From JBGPRB01 sp964422155 (lineage in GTDB: Bacteria; Chloroflexota; Dehalococcoidia; Dehalococcoidales; RBG-16-60-22): 26,736 nucleotides of DNA. Within the stretch, counting starts at the first letter, position 1, and each line of letters begins with the position of its first letter. Made by a program: the position numbers and the translations under genes. The stretch covers positions 1 to 26,736 of the forward strand of contig CAYQZZ010000023.1 of assembly GCA_964422155.1 (NCBI GenBank), written 5' to 3'. This document shows, piece after piece, positions 15,581-24,094 of the stretch. Under the pieces are notes generated by a model that ran no database searches, was not told where the DNA came from, and was given only the letters and a program-made list of their open reading frames with translations.

Positions 15581-16477
15581 ATGCAAAACTTTAAGGAGAT
15601 AACACTGAACTTTTCAATTGATATCTGGTTACAAGCCATCGCCAACGGCCTGGCCTTAGGGTGGCTCTACGTGCTGATGGCTCTAGGCATGATGCTGATG
15701 CTCAGCATCATGGGCATCCTGCAGCTGGCCCACGGCGAAATCTATATGTTTTCGGCCTATCTCGTCTTTACCCTGTACAGTACCTACCACTTTAATCTCT
15801 ACTTAGCCATTTTCACCATCATGATATTGATGGGCATTGTTGGCCTCTTTTTAGAAAGAATTCTCTTCCGGCCCCGTCCTAACCGTGACCCGGTGCTGTC
15901 TTCCATCGTTATCTCTGTAGGATTGACCCTGATTTTAACCAGCGCGGTGGTGGTGATTTTTGGCCTTTACCAGAAAAGCCTCCCCCTCCTGCTTTTTGGC
16001 TCTTTCTCAATTGCCGGCGGCGGCGTCCCCAAGGACAGGGTGCTGGCTATCACCTTCTCCGTGGCCGCCATACTCTCCCTATACCTCTTCCTCAAGAAGA
16101 CGCGGTGGGGTCAGGCCATGACGGCCAGCGCGCAAAACCGGGAAGGCTCCTTCCTTAAGGGTATCAACCCCAACCAGATGTCCATGATGGCCGTGGCTAT
16201 CGGGTGCGCCCTGGCGGGCCTGGCCGGGGGGTTGGGCGGTGCCATCCTGCAGATTCAACCCTATATGGGTTCCCTCCCCATGATTAAAGGCCTGGTGATT
16301 ATTGTTCTGGGCGGCCTGGGGAGCATTCCCGGGGCCTTAGCCGGCGGGATGATACTTGGGCTTATCGACGGCGTCGTCCCCGTTATTTTCGGCTCGGCGG
16401 TGGCGGCCATAGCCCCCCTGATTATCGTCATAGCTATCTTACTACTAAGGCCGAGGGGTATGTTTGGGCATGATTAG
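15581..16477 (+). CDS. livH: Branched-chain amino acid-type ABC permease (LivH family)
   Basis: A polytopic permease of about 298 residues with the LivH signature (QAIANGLALGWLYVLMALG, MGILQLAHGEIYMFSAY, and later GLVIIVLGGLGSIPGALAGG). Roughly eight hydrophobic segments are visible. The ATG at 15581 has no ribosome site. AAGGAG at 15592-15597 is seven bases before an in-frame CTG (15605-15607), which would give MNFSIDIWLQ, a more usual LivH beginning. The start is therefore uncertain, and a rare CTG start is possible. It forms the membrane channel with LivM, whose start overlaps its end. Confidence 0.92.
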   Translation: MQNFKEITLNFSIDIWLQAIANGLALGWLYVLMALGMMLMLSIMGILQLAHGEIYMFSAYLVFTLYSTYHFNLYLAIFTIMILMGIVGLFLERILFRPRPNRDPVLSSIVISVGLTLILTSAVVVIFGLYQKSLPLLLFGSFSIAGGGVPKDRVLAITFSVAAILSLYLFLKKTRWGQAMTASAQNREGSFLKGINPNQMSMMAVAIGCALAGLAGGLGGAILQIQPYMGSLPMIKGLVIIVLGGLGSIPGALAGGMILGLIDGVVPVIFGSAVAAIAPLIIVIAILLLRPRGMFGHD

Positions 16478-17510
16478 AAATAGAATTGTGAAATTGTCCG
16501 GCCTGGCGATACTGGTCGTCCTGCTCCTTTTCCTACCCACGATGCTATCAGGCAACCAGTACCTGGTGTCAGTCATGTCGCTGGCCGCTATTAATATCCT
16601 CCTGGTCGCCAGCCTGCGCAATATCTTCCTCACGGACCAGATTTCCTTGGGGCAGGTTGGCTTCTCCTTAATCGGTTCCTACGGGGGAGCCCTGCTGGTC
16701 ATGAAGGCTGGCATGAACTTCTGGGCGGCTCTGGTGCTGAGCGGCTTACTTTCGGCCGTCATAGCCCTGATTCTGGGGTACCCCTTCCTGAAAGTAAAGG
16801 GTATCTATTTCTCCATTCTGACGCTGATGACCGCGGAGACCTTCAGGCTGGTGGCCTACTACTGGAGGGAATTGACGGGGGGTACGCTGGGTCTGGTGAA
16901 TATACCCCCGGCCAGCCCCATGACGTTGCCCTTTATCGGCACCATCAAATTTGATACCGTGACCAATTACTATTACATTGTCATCATCGTCGTCCTGATA
17001 TGTCTCTTCATCCTTTACCTTTTAGAGCGCTCCCATGTCAACTTCAGATGGAGGGCCATCAAGGACGCGGACGAACTTGCCCTGTCCGTGGGGATTAACG
17101 TCATCTGGTATAAGATGATGAACTTTGCCATTGCCTGTTTCTTTGCCGGTATCTCCGGGGTTCTTTTTGCCTTCTTCCAGCGCAACCTGAGTGCCGATGG
17201 CGGCTCCCGGTTTGGCATAACCATGTCCATCTATCTACTGGTTTACATGGTGGTCGGGGGGCATAAACACTTTACCGGGCCGATTATCGGTACCCTGGTG
17301 CTGACTATAATAACCGAGCTGGTCAGGCCGATGCAGAACTACCAGCCTATGATTATCGGCTTAATCGCCATCCTGGTGATGATTTTTATGCCGAACGGGC
17401 TGTCGGGCCTGCCGTCCCAGATAAGGTACTGGTGGCAGCAGAGAAGAAACCTGGGGCAGACCAGGTCAATAGCCCAGGAGTCCGATAGGGAGAAGAGCGA
17501 GCCATCCTGA
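16470..17510 (+). CDS. livM: Branched-chain amino acid-type ABC permease (LivM family)
   Basis: A membrane permease of 346 residues with about ten hydrophobic segments. Typical LivM regions are LAAINILLVASLRNIFLTDQ (first 20 residues shown), the QVGFSLIGSYGGALLV loop and RWRAIKDADELALSVGINV, the cytoplasmic EAA-like contact for the ATPases. The ATG at 16470 overlaps the livH stop by eight bases and has GAGGGG upstream; an upstream TTG at 16464 is less likely. The C-terminal tail after PSQIRYWWQQ is charged and variable. Confidence 0.92.
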   Translation: MIRNRIVKLSGLAILVVLLLFLPTMLSGNQYLVSVMSLAAINILLVASLRNIFLTDQISLGQVGFSLIGSYGGALLVMKAGMNFWAALVLSGLLSAVIALILGYPFLKVKGIYFSILTLMTAETFRLVAYYWRELTGGTLGLVNIPPASPMTLPFIGTIKFDTVTNYYYIVIIVVLICLFILYLLERSHVNFRWRAIKDADELALSVGINVIWYKMMNFAIACFFAGISGVLFAFFQRNLSADGGSRFGITMSIYLLVYMVVGGHKHFTGPIIGTLVLTIITELVRPMQNYQPMIIGLIAILVMIFMPNGLSGLPSQIRYWWQQRRNLGQTRSIAQESDREKSEPS

Positions 17511-17546
17511 GGCAGGTTGTCAAGTCTTTAAAGGAGGTTTTTGAGA

Positions 17547-18320
17547 TTGGCATTTCTGGAAATTCATAATCTGGATAAATACTTCGGCGGTCTGGCAGCG
17601 GTCAATGACCTGAGTATGAATGTGGAACAGGGGGAAATCGCGGGACTGATCGGCCCTAATGGTGCCGGTAAAAGCACCGTCCTCAATATGGTCGGCGGCA
17701 CACTCCTGCCGACCAAAGGTAAAATCCTCTTCCAGGGGGAAAATATCACCAACTATCCGGCCTATCGCCGGGCCCGGCTGGGCATAGCCAGAGTCTTCCA
17801 GAGAAACGCGCTCTTCCGCAGTATGACGACAATAGAAAATATACTGGCGGCTTCCTACCTCCATTCCAACAAACACCTTACGGAGATATTCTTTAAAAAT
17901 GCCTCGGACCTGAAGCGCGAGAAGGCCCTCTACGATAGGGCTATGGAGCTGCTCAGTTTTGTGGGATTGCAGAAGCAGGCTAATGAGATGGCTACCAGCC
18001 TGCCCCACGGCAATCAGAGAGAGCTCTGTGTGGCCATGGCCCTAGCCTCTGAACCCAAGCTACTGCTGCTTGATGAACCCGTAACAGGGATGAACGCGGA
18101 GGAGATAGCCGAGATGATGGGCATGATCAAATCTTTAAGAGATAGTAAAGGGATTACTTCCATTGTTGTCGAGCATAATATGAGGGCCGTGCTGGGGCTC
18201 TGCGAACACACCGTGGTGCTCAATTACGGGAAGAAGATGATGGAAGGCACACCCAGAGAATGTGTCGACGACCCGGCGGTGATAGAAGCTTACCTGGGGG
18301 CAGAAACAGATGCTATTTGA
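17547..18320 (+). CDS. livG: Branched-chain amino acid-type ABC ATPase (LivG family)
   Basis: An ATPase of about 257 residues. Walker A is GPNGAGKST, the Q-loop region is GIARVFQRNALF, and the signature is the degenerate LPHGNQREL common in LivG. Walker B is LLLLDEPVTGMN and the H-loop is VVEHNM. The insert after the Q-loop (AASYLHSNKHLTEIFF) is normal for LivG. Two TTG codons compete: 17541 lies three bases after GGAGG (17533-17537), whereas 17547 has nine bases of spacing, so I prefer 17547. It works with LivF to power the LivHM channel. Its end overlaps livF by 11 bases. Confidence 0.93.
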   Translation: MAFLEIHNLDKYFGGLAAVNDLSMNVEQGEIAGLIGPNGAGKSTVLNMVGGTLLPTKGKILFQGENITNYPAYRRARLGIARVFQRNALFRSMTTIENILAASYLHSNKHLTEIFFKNASDLKREKALYDRAMELLSFVGLQKQANEMATSLPHGNQRELCVAMALASEPKLLLLDEPVTGMNAEEIAEMMGMIKSLRDSKGITSIVVEHNMRAVLGLCEHTVVLNYGKKMMEGTPRECVDDPAVIEAYLGAETDAI

Positions 18321-19017
18321 GATTAAGGATTTAAAGGTACGTTACGAAGGTGCCGAGGTCTTAAAAGGCATATCGCTCAACCTGGAGCTGGGGGAGGTGG
18401 TCACCCTTATCGGCAGCAACGGGGCCGGTAAAACAACTACCTTGCGGACAGTTTCCGGACTGAAGAGACCCTTCGCCGGCGAGATCTGGTTTGAAGGCAA
18501 AAGGATTGATACCATGTCGCCTCAGGATATTGTCAAGATGGGCATCACCCATGTACCCCAAGGCAGGGGTCTTTTCCCCTACATGGCTGTTTATGAAAAC
18601 CTGAGTCTCGGCGCCTTCCTGAGGAGGAATAGGGAAGAGATAAATAAGGACCTAGACGGGGTGCTGGAGCACTTCCCTAGGCTGAAGGAAAGAAGCAACC
18701 AGCAAGCAGGTACCCTCTCCGGCGGGGAGCAGCAGATGCTCGCTATTGCCTCCGCCCTGATGAGCAAGCCTAGGCTGCTTATGCTTGATGAGCCCTCCAG
18801 CGGACTATCGCCCATCATGGTCCAGGAGATTGCAAAAATTATCGTGGATATTAATAAGGGCGGTACTAGTATCCTGCTGGTAGAGCAGAATGCCCGCCTG
18901 GCCCTCAAGCTGGCCCAGAGAGGCTATGTCCTGGAAACAGGGAAGGTCGTGCTCAGCGGCCCGGCTAATGAGCTGCTTTACAGCGAGCACGTGAAAAAGG
19001 CCTACCTGGGCAAATAG
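18310..19017 (+). CDS. livF: Branched-chain amino acid-type ABC ATPase (LivF family)
   Basis: A 235-residue ATPase with Walker A GSNGAGKTT, signature LSGGEQQM, Walker B LLMLDEPSSGLSP and H-loop-type LLVEQNAR. The HVPQGRGLFPYMAVYENL stretch is characteristic of LivF. Its ATG overlaps livG, so the two are made together. This completes a five-part importer. Inverted arms CCGGCGG (19021-19027) and CCGCCGG (19055-19061) lie just after the stop codon. Confidence 0.93.
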   Translation: MLFEIKDLKVRYEGAEVLKGISLNLELGEVVTLIGSNGAGKTTTLRTVSGLKRPFAGEIWFEGKRIDTMSPQDIVKMGITHVPQGRGLFPYMAVYENLSLGAFLRRNREEINKDLDGVLEHFPRLKERSNQQAGTLSGGEQQMLAIASALMSKPRLLMLDEPSSGLSPIMVQEIAKIIVDINKGGTSILLVEQNARLALKLAQRGYVLETGKVVLSGPANELLYSEHVKKAYLGK

Positions 19018-19120
19018 CCTCCGGCGGATATTTCCTGCCGTATTGCCCTGCCCACCGCCGGTCAGGTAATATTAGGTGGTGGGTAACCAAGCTTCATTAC
19101 ACTAATAAAGGGAGGCCAAA

Positions 19121-19468
19121 ATGCCAAAGGTAAAGATTACCGTGGTCAAGACATCAAACACTAATGAAATGTTCGGTAAAAATCCACCGGCCAATATCAA
19201 TAAAGAGATGTTGACGCCACAATGCCATGTCTTCAAGGCAGGCCAGGAATTTATCGTAGATACCAGCCGGGACGCCCCACCCTCCCAGAGCTGGGAGAAC
19301 TGCCCGCCGGGTTTCTGCCCCTGGGCTTTTACCGATATCCAGCGGGATATAACCCATATCCTCTTCGGCGGCTCCTATCCCTGGATAACGGATAAGGGGG
19401 TGGCTATCTCCTGCTGCACCGACGGCCTAAGGCCGGTGATCTTTAAGATAGAGAGAATCCAGGACTAG
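19121..19468 (+). CDS. TIGR04076 family protein, function unknown
   Basis: A 115-residue small soluble protein. The opening KVKITVVKTSNTNEMFGKN, the central PGFCPWAFTDIQRDITHILFGG and the late CCTDGLRPVIFKIERI are the hallmarks of TIGR04076. The conserved Cys residues suggest metal or thiol chemistry, but no reaction is known to me. Members often accompany oxidoreductases and degradation genes in anaerobes. AAAGGGAGG precedes the ATG. It sits between the importer and the first SDR. Confidence 0.82.
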   Translation: MPKVKITVVKTSNTNEMFGKNPPANINKEMLTPQCHVFKAGQEFIVDTSRDAPPSQSWENCPPGFCPWAFTDIQRDITHILFGGSYPWITDKGVAISCCTDGLRPVIFKIERIQD

Positions 19469-19588
19469 TCCTGGACGTATTAAATCTAAAGATTATCGCT
19501 GTTACTACAAATAAACAAACCACGAAGAACATCATCACCGTAACTGGCCCTGCTTTGAGGAAAAAGTGAGGATAAGGAGTAGGAAACG

Positions 19589-20371
19589 ATGGGGAAAGAA
19601 ATTTTTGACCTGTCAGGAAAGGTGGCGGTAGTTACCGGTGGTGGGTCTGGTCTCGGGCAGGTTTTTTGTGAAGCCATGGCTGAGTTTGGTGCCGACGTTG
19701 TGTGCGTAGGCCGAACCAAGAATAAACTTAAAGAAACTATCGCCAAAATCAAGCCTTACGGGCACCACACCCTGGCCATCATTGCTGATGTAACTAAAGA
19801 GCCTGAAATAGAGCGTATGGTAAACCAGACCGTAAAGGAATTTGGCACCATAGATATCTTCTTCGCAAATGCGGGTATTCGTGAAAAAAGTTTCGTCATG
19901 ATACATGAAAAACCGGTGAAAGATTGGGACGATGTTATAGACGCCGACCTCAGGTCTGTTTTTCTCCAAATGAGGGCCGTTTTTCCGGTAATGATGAAAC
20001 AGAAAAGCGGCAGCTTTATTACAATTTCCTCCGCCGGCGGGGTATGGCCCCTGGCACAGGACAAATGGATTTACACTCAAACCGCCTATGCTACCGCTAA
20101 GGCTGGCTTGATAATGCTAACCAAGGCAGCCGCACGCCAGTACGGCCCCTTTAATATCCGCGTGAATACCATCTGCCCGGGGTATCACCGTACCCCGCTG
20201 ACTCCACCGGACGAAGTGGAACCTCTCGAAAAAATGATATCCAAATTGCTTCCATTGGGAAGGCCGGGTATGCCGGGAGAAATTAAGGGATTAGCCGTGT
20301 GGCTGGCCTCGGGGGCTTCTAGCTTTGTCACCGGCCAGATATTTGTTGAAGACGGTGGCTACCTAGCATAA
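19589..20371 (+). CDS. Short-chain dehydrogenase/reductase (SDR), copy 1
   Basis: A 260-residue classical SDR. The TGGGSGLG nucleotide site is at 16-23, NAG at 94-96, a Ser at about 147-148, and the catalytic Tyr167 and Lys171 (YATAK) are present. The C-terminal FVTGQIFVEDGGYLA is standard. ADVT at 66-69 follows strand beta3; the Gly-Arg-Thr after beta2 (41-43) suggests NADP(H) preference, which is inference. The enzyme should oxidise an alcohol or reduce a ketone derived from the imported compound. It shares the block with a second, clearly different SDR at 22877. Confidence 0.93.
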   Translation: MGKEIFDLSGKVAVVTGGGSGLGQVFCEAMAEFGADVVCVGRTKNKLKETIAKIKPYGHHTLAIIADVTKEPEIERMVNQTVKEFGTIDIFFANAGIREKSFVMIHEKPVKDWDDVIDADLRSVFLQMRAVFPVMMKQKSGSFITISSAGGVWPLAQDKWIYTQTAYATAKAGLIMLTKAAARQYGPFNIRVNTICPGYHRTPLTPPDEVEPLEKMISKLLPLGRPGMPGEIKGLAVWLASGASSFVTGQIFVEDGGYLA

Positions 20372-20404
20372 TAAGTACCAAGAAATGCACTAGGGAGGAG
20401 AACC

Positions 20405-20851
20405 ATGACCAATAAAAAATATAGCAAATATGTCATCACCCAGCCCAAGTTCGTTACAGAGCTAGCATACCACGACCTCACAAAGATATCCGGCTTTACC
20501 TTCCCCGATGAGGTATATCTAGACAAGGATATCCTCAAGGAGGCTAACCAATGGCTGGACATCATCTGGGTCTGGGACAGAACCATCCCGGAGGAAATGC
20601 CAGGCTTGCATTCCCACCCTTTTAATGAAATTGTCCTCCTTATTGGTTCCAACCCTAAAAACCTGAGAGACCTGGGTGGTGAGGTGAAGTGGGGAATGGG
20701 CGTGGGCAAGGACGCCGAAAGATATATACTTACTTCCACTACTCTCATCTACGTTCCCAAAGGGCTAATGCACGGCCCCCTCATCTACCAGAGGGTGGAT
20801 AGGCCCATCCTAAATATCGCCATTGGCCTCAACACCGGCGACTATACCTAG
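20405..20851 (+). CDS. Small cupin-like protein (copy 2)
   Basis: A 148-residue relative of the protein at 3670-4089. The metal-binding pattern is HSHPFNEIVLLIG (His-x-His and Glu), followed by TTLIYVPKGLMHGPLIYQRV with the last His, and a VDRPILNIAIG tail. The N-terminal third differs more than the core. A GGGAGGAG ribosome site precedes the ATG, and the gene is 33 bases after the SDR. Its presence in both blocks hints at a shared handling role, such as ligand binding or isomerisation, but the activity is unknown. Confidence 0.75.
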   Translation: MTNKKYSKYVITQPKFVTELAYHDLTKISGFTFPDEVYLDKDILKEANQWLDIIWVWDRTIPEEMPGLHSHPFNEIVLLIGSNPKNLRDLGGEVKWGMGVGKDAERYILTSTTLIYVPKGLMHGPLIYQRVDRPILNIAIGLNTGDYT

Positions 20852-20902
20852 AGACTTATTAATAAGCTGTAGCACCACAAACGCCGCACTAAGGAGGTTA
20901 CC

Positions 20903-21715
20903 ATGGTAGGCAAGGAAGCGGATAGCTGGCTGCCAGTCTCGGTTCTGGAAAAGGGCTTTAATGAAAACAAGCTGCCGGCTACCGACGAGCTGGCGGGCAG
21001 GGAGCTCCAACTCTTCTTTGCGGACGGGCGGGTTATCAAATACGCCTTCCAGGACTCAAACCACCTGATGGAGACGGCAGAAGTGGCCGGGGTGCGTCGG
21101 GAGAACTATGAGGCCATACACGTCGCCCCCGGTATCTACTTTGTGGACTTCGTCAGGAAGGGCCAGCCCCGCCGCTCAGTCACCATGTGCCTGAACCTGA
21201 ATACCGGCCAGGCACTGGTAATTGACACCACCGTCCCCACCCGGCGTGAGGCCAACTGCAGCTTCCTTAACCGGATAAGCCGGGGGCTGGATTTAAGCCC
21301 CATTAAGGTAGTCATCCTTCAGGCCGGCATCAACAAGCCCCAAGCCAACACTGGGTCGATTGAAAGAACGGAAGACCTGGTGGGCAGGAGGGTGCAGTAT
21401 ATCTACAGCCGACAGCACACCTACGAGCATGTGTACCTTAATCGCCGGTTCTATGCCTGGCAGTGCCTGAAGGGGCCGGAGCAGGGCACCGCCGACGCCG
21501 ATATCTGCGACTACTTCAAGATAGCCCCGGATATCTACCTGTTTCTCTGGCGGGAGAAGGTGGTGCCGACGGTGGGGGTAGTCATAATTAACTTTAGGGA
21601 TATGCGGTCCAACGGCAAGATATTCGGCCTGGATATTCCTTCGGGTAAACCCGTTAATTTCACCATGGGGGCCTACGCCCAGCCCGTTAGCGAGGCAGAT
21701 ATTCCTCACCGTTGA
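20903..21715 (+). CDS. MoaF-like protein
   Basis: A 270-residue soluble protein with two related beta-rich halves. The N-terminal part runs LPATDELAGRELQLFFADGR, then VIKYAFQDSNHLMET. The C-terminal part runs TEDLVGRRVQYIYSRQHTYE, then HVYLNRRFYAWQCLKG and YLFLWREKVVPTVGVVIIN. This is the MoaF layout. The name comes from an old link to molybdenum cofactor or amine metabolism; no catalytic residues are established to my knowledge, and no other cofactor gene is present. In this setting a ligand-binding, lipocalin-like role in catabolism seems more likely than cofactor synthesis. CTAAGGAGG precedes the ATG. Confidence 0.8.
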   Translation: MVGKEADSWLPVSVLEKGFNENKLPATDELAGRELQLFFADGRVIKYAFQDSNHLMETAEVAGVRRENYEAIHVAPGIYFVDFVRKGQPRRSVTMCLNLNTGQALVIDTTVPTRREANCSFLNRISRGLDLSPIKVVILQAGINKPQANTGSIERTEDLVGRRVQYIYSRQHTYEHVYLNRRFYAWQCLKGPEQGTADADICDYFKIAPDIYLFLWREKVVPTVGVVIINFRDMRSNGKIFGLDIPSGKPVNFTMGAYAQPVSEADIPHR

Positions 21716-21800
21716 ATATTTTCTCTCCAATGTAGCATTAGACCCTGCATAGTCACCGTTCCTCGTTCTATGGGGAGCGGCGTGAGAGGAGGAAATTAAT

Positions 21801-22865
21801 ATGAGCCGGTCAAAGAGAAGATTAAAAGTAATTGAAGTTGCGGGTACACCTCATGAAATGGGCCTCCAGTATGGCTCCCAGTGCCAGGAAATAAGCAAAT
21901 TATTTGAGATACTGCGCCAGGCTGCCGGCCTGGACCATAGTACCGCACTCCTGGCTACCGAGAAGTTTGTCCCCTGCATCCAGGCATACTCGCCCGATAT
22001 CATGGACGAGATCAGGGGCACCGCCGAAGGGGCCGGGGTTGATATCAGGCAGGTGGTCTTCTTGAATATATGGTACGAACTGGGGCTGCGGGGCTTTGCC
22101 GGCTGCACTTCCTACGCTGCTAGCGGGCCGGCCACTAAGGACGGCGAGCTCATTATCGGCCAGAACTTAGACCAGGTGGCCGATATGGAAGAGAGGCTGG
22201 TTATGCTGAGGATGAACCCCGCTCAAGGGCCACGCATCCTGGCACTGACGATGGCAGGCATGGTCGGGCTGATTGCAATTAACTCTGCGGGGGTGACCGT
22301 GGACGGCAATTTGTTGACCCACCAACAGTATATGGGTTTTACGCCGGGCGTCCCGCATACGATATGGCTCAGGCAGGCACAGGCAAGCGTAAATATCGGC
22401 CGGGCTTTCGGGGCTATCGCCGGGGCGAAGAGGTCGGGGGTAGCCGTTAATGTCCTGCTGGGGAGCCGCCAGGGGGATATCGTTGATATTGAGGTAACAC
22501 CTAATGACTTGGGTATTCTGTACCCCAATCGGGGGTTCATCACCCACAGCAACCACTTCTATACGGAGAGGTTCAAGCCGTACGATATGATTGGCACCAT
22601 CTACCCCGATTCCATCATACGCTCCCAGAGACTGGCTAACCTGATGGAAGAGCACTGGGGCCGGCTCTCCGTGGATGTCATGAAGGAGCTTTTGCAGGAC
22701 CACAATAACCACCCCGAGTCAATCTGCCGGCATATCGACCCCGAGATTCCTGCGGTGTTACAGATGAAGACCACGGCCAGCATCATCAGCCACCCCAAGA
22801 ATCAGAAGATGTACATCGCTTGGGGTAATCCCTGCGAGAACGAATACCTGGAGTATCAGTTATAG
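21801..22865 (+). CDS. C45 family Ntn hydrolase (acyl-CoA:6-APA acyltransferase-like)
   Basis: A 354-residue protein of the C45/AAT family, which cleaves itself before a Cys that then serves as N-terminal nucleophile. GFAGCTSYAASGP places the expected cut at Gly101-Cys102, almost the same position as in fungal isopenicillin N acyltransferase. The N-terminal pro-segment contains GTPHEMGLQYG, and IGQNLDQ and ITHSNHF follow in the catalytic part, as typical. Family members hydrolyse or transfer amide-linked acyl groups. With an amidohydrolase, two SDRs and two phosphotriesterase homologues nearby, amide cleavage in a breakdown pathway is plausible. No signal peptide is seen. The next gene starts 11 bases after its stop. 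Confidence 0.87.
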   Translation: MSRSKRRLKVIEVAGTPHEMGLQYGSQCQEISKLFEILRQAAGLDHSTALLATEKFVPCIQAYSPDIMDEIRGTAEGAGVDIRQVVFLNIWYELGLRGFAGCTSYAASGPATKDGELIIGQNLDQVADMEERLVMLRMNPAQGPRILALTMAGMVGLIAINSAGVTVDGNLLTHQQYMGFTPGVPHTIWLRQAQASVNIGRAFGAIAGAKRSGVAVNVLLGSRQGDIVDIEVTPNDLGILYPNRGFITHSNHFYTERFKPYDMIGTIYPDSIIRSQRLANLMEEHWGRLSVDVMKELLQDHNNHPESICRHIDPEIPAVLQMKTTASIISHPKNQKMYIAWGNPCENEYLEYQL

Positions 22866-22876
22866 GAGGGCGCACC

Positions 22877-23704
22877 ATGTTGAAGGAGTATGACCTCAAG
22901 GACAAGGTAGCCATCGTCACGGGGGCAGGCAGTGGTGTCGGCAGGGGTATAGCCCTGACTTTCGCCGAGGCTGGTGTGGATGTCGCCGTAGCGGCCCGGA
23001 CGAAAGAGAAGCTGGATAAAACGGCCGAGGCAATATGTAATCTAGGCCGCAAGGCCCTGGTCATCACGGCGGATGTTACCAAGAAAACGGACGTGCAGAA
23101 CGTGGTCGCTCAGACCCTGAAGACGTTCGGCAAGATTGATATACTGGTCAATAACGCCGGAATCGTTATTCTTAAGCCGGTGGTCTACGTGCCGGGCATG
23201 AAGCTGGAAGGCTGGGGGGTGGCCGACAGCTGGGACACTCCCCTACGCGAGAAGGAATGGCATCAGGTGCTGAACACGAATTTGACCAGCGCCTTCCTCT
23301 TCGCCCAGGCGATAGGACCCTATATGCTAGAGCGAAAGAAGGGTAGGATTATCAACATCAGCTCCAACAGTGCTGAGCTATCCCCACCCTATTTCTCCTC
23401 CTACTGCGTCAGCAAGGCTGCCTTAAGCATGTTTACCCGCTGCCTTGCCACTGAGTGGGGGTCCTACAATGTCACCGTCAATGCCATCGCGCCGGGCAGT
23501 GTGCTTACCGAGCTCAGCGCCCCTGTACTCAAAGACGCCGAGAGAAAAGAGAGGATAATCAAAGCCGTGCCCCTGCAGCGGCTGGCGGAGCCCAGAGAAA
23601 TAGGCCTGATGGCAGTTTATCTGGCCTCGGATGCCGCCGCCTACGTGACCGGCCAGACCTTTTTAATTGACGGCGGGCAGGTCACCCGGGGTAACGGCTT
23701 CTAG
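22877..23704 (+). CDS. Short-chain dehydrogenase/reductase (SDR), copy 2
   Basis: A 275-residue SDR. TGAGSGVG is at 15-22, NNAG at 92-95, Ser163 and the YCVSK catalytic pair Tyr176/Lys180 are present, and YVTGQTFLIDGG closes the fold. An insert of about 15 residues around YVPGMKLEGWGVADSWDTPL (104-123), not found in the first SDR, lies beside the active site and suggests a different or larger substrate. It is tightly spaced after the C45 gene, so both are probably translated from one message. Confidence 0.93.
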   Translation: MLKEYDLKDKVAIVTGAGSGVGRGIALTFAEAGVDVAVAARTKEKLDKTAEAICNLGRKALVITADVTKKTDVQNVVAQTLKTFGKIDILVNNAGIVILKPVVYVPGMKLEGWGVADSWDTPLREKEWHQVLNTNLTSAFLFAQAIGPYMLERKKGRIINISSNSAELSPPYFSSYCVSKAALSMFTRCLATEWGSYNVTVNAIAPGSVLTELSAPVLKDAERKERIIKAVPLQRLAEPREIGLMAVYLASDAAAYVTGQTFLIDGGQVTRGNGF

Positions 23705-23877
23705 CTGTAGTACTGGCTAGAACACCAACCTATCTATTGCCACGCACCTACTGCACTGTATCGGAACTATCTCATCTAGGAGCACACGCATTTTTTCATT
23801 GTCGGCCCGTGAGCTATAATAGAAGCAAGCCTTATGGTGAATGCCCATCTGCGCAGGTTATAGTGCCAGAGCCTGCT

Positions 23878-24012
23878 ATGTCCATAAATGCCGAGCACCT
23901 CGCCAAGAAACACGGCCCGATAAGGGCGGTGGATGATATCAGTTTCCGGATAAAATGGGGGGAGGTCTTCGGCACCCAAGCTCAAACCAGCTTTTGTGAC
24001 ACCGCTGGGTAA
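23878..24012 (+). pseudogene. N-terminal fragment of an ABC transporter ATPase
   Basis: From the ATG at 23878 the translation gives MSINAEHLAKKHGPIRAVDD, then ISFRIKWGEVFG, the normal first strands of an ABC ATPase of the drug/lipid export type. Similarity stops there, just before the Walker A loop (GPNGAGKT), which is absent; the frame ends at 24012 in unrelated sequence. It is a truncated remnant and cannot bind ATP. It sits in the 390-bp gap (23705-24094) before the phosphotriesterase pair; I see nothing else in that gap. Confidence 0.7.
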
Positions 24013-24094
24013 TCTGCCGGCTACTGGCTTTGTATTTTCTGGAGTGGTAAACTAGGTGAAAAGTTGCATAGCTACTGGTCCTTAGGAGAGATGT

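Noticed and set aside
19021..19061. Terminator after livF
   Set aside because: The 7-bp arms are perfect but separated by 27 bases with no T-run; the following genes are co-directional and probably read through.
22167..22712. 181-codon minus-strand frame inside the C45 hydrolase gene
   Set aside because: It is the longest shadow frame in this gene, but it has no ribosome site or family resemblance and overlaps catalytic residues of the plus-strand enzyme.
23737..23877. Extension of the ABC fragment upstream to an earlier ATG at 23737
   Set aside because: The 47 residues before MSIN look random; family similarity begins only at 23878.
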